From the NCBI RefSeq assembly GCF_024642085.1, contig NZ_JAHEBV010000017.1, forward strand, positions 1-56,711: a DNA stretch of 56,711 nt, in the 5' to 3' direction. Each line of letters begins with the position of its first letter. The stretch's first letter is position 1. The stretch comes from Novosphingobium sp. Its GTDB lineage: Bacteria; Pseudomonadota; Alphaproteobacteria; Sphingomonadales; Sphingomonadaceae. Below are positions 56,353 through 56,711 of the stretch, piece by piece. The notes under the pieces are model-generated. The model was not told the DNA's origin, did no database searches, and saw only the letters and a program-made list of their open reading frames with translations. Both the position numbers and the translations under genes were made by a program.

Positions 56353-56711
56353 ATGTCTTTACTGTCGCTTGCCGCGCGCCGACTTGAAGCGTTTCCCGAC
56401 AGTCCGGCGTGGTTCGAACGGCATCTTGCAGCACGGTGGGCGCAGGCACTTGTCTTGCTGGCACTGGGCCTTGCCCTGCGCATCGCGACCTTTGGCGATC
56501 CCAACCTGCACGTGGATGAAGCATGGTATTTCCTGGTCGGCCAGGAAATGCACCACGGCGCAATACCCTATGTGACGATCTGGGACAGGAAGCCGGTCGG
56601 CCTGTTCCTGCTCTATTACCTGTTCGCCGGCATTTCGGACAATGTCCTGGCCTACCAGATCCCCGCCTGGCTGTTCGCCAGCGCCACCGCCTGGGTAATC
56701 GCCCGCATCGC
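56353..56711 (+). CDS. GT-C family membrane glycosyltransferase (ArnT/PMT-like), 3' end outside window
   Basis: The frame is open to the last base; 119 residues are seen. The first membrane helix (ALVLLALGLALRIATFG) is followed by NLHVDEAWYF, the acidic loop typical of GT39/ArnT-like GT-C enzymes, then IPYVTIWDRKPVGLFLLYYL, which matches the conserved DKPP-like second loop. Such enzymes transfer sugars from polyprenyl-phosphate donors at the outer face of the inner membrane; acceptor unknown. GGGGG lies about 11 bases before the ATG; an in-frame GTG at 56344 is too close to it. Confidence 0.85.
   Translation, partial: MSLLSLAARRLEAFPDSPAWFERHLAARWAQALVLLALGLALRIATFGDPNLHVDEAWYFLVGQEMHHGAIPYVTIWDRKPVGLFLLYYLFAGISDNVLAYQIPAWLFASATAWVIARI

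Overview
The window is a GC-rich stretch of bacterial chromosome, almost entirely coding and with no insertion sequence, phage gene, integrase or CRISPR array visible. Protein features point to Alphaproteobacteria, order Sphingomonadales (Novosphingobium/Erythrobacter-like). These are the infA-maf-RNase E/G-yacG-tRNA-Phe order, IF-1 with a short Gly-rich C-terminal tail, the bamD...recN...ligA order, two TonB-dependent receptors, a chromosomal subclass B3 metallo-beta-lactamase and a carboxynorspermidine-type polyamine route. Taxonomy is inferred from gene content only.

Left part (1-13.9 kb). A surface or secreted protein truncated at its 5' end is followed by a LapB-like type I secretion ATPase, a HlyD/LapC-like membrane fusion protein and an unusual fusion of DUF2853, a Lys/Ala/Pro-rich tail, one membrane segment and an OmpA domain; a strong terminator follows. 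Next comes a split polyamine region: an ornithine/lysine decarboxylase (putrescine) and, 3 kb away, carboxynorspermidine dehydrogenase plus carboxynorspermidine decarboxylase. Between them lie lemA, a NylB-like serine hydrolase and a DUF3137 protein. A threonine dehydratase diverges from the polyamine pair.

Middle (14-31 kb). Two tandem MAPEG proteins face a TonB-dependent receptor with a Gly/Arg-rich insert. The tightly overlapped infA-maf-RNase E/G-yacG unit with tRNA-Phe(GAA) follows, then a photolyase, a PAP2 phosphatase, the two-subunit 2-oxoacid:ferredoxin oxidoreductase korAB, an HSL-type esterase, rppH, a TPR protein, an rRNA m5C methyltransferase coupled to guaB, and an M28 peptidase.

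Right part (31-56.7 kb). A YpfJ-type metallopeptidase, a small exported protein and an lldD-like FMN oxidase precede a BlaI/BlaR1-type regulator pair with a near-perfect palindromic operator. Then come an exported HEYTH peptidase, sdhCDA (no sdhB seen), and an overlapping chain SDR-metallo-beta-lactamase-prmA-DMT transporter with a PilZ protein beyond. A cupin and the minus-strand set bamD, rrf2, recN, a small lipoprotein coupled to recN, and ligA follow. The window closes with a membrane diguanylate cyclase, a large TonB-dependent receptor, an HTH-like hypothetical and the start of a GT-C glycosyltransferase.

No gene-free stretch exceeds about 265 bases. The larger gaps (17347-17599, 24882-25069, 31281-31460, 37805-38058, 40655-40798, 45253-45514, 55259-55518) are mostly divergent promoter regions; apart from the sites listed I see nothing definite in them. 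The best candidates for something undescribed are the DUF2853-OmpA fusion beside the secretion genes, the recN-coupled small lipoprotein, the maf gene without a standard start codon, and the palindromes at the blaI and cupin promoters.
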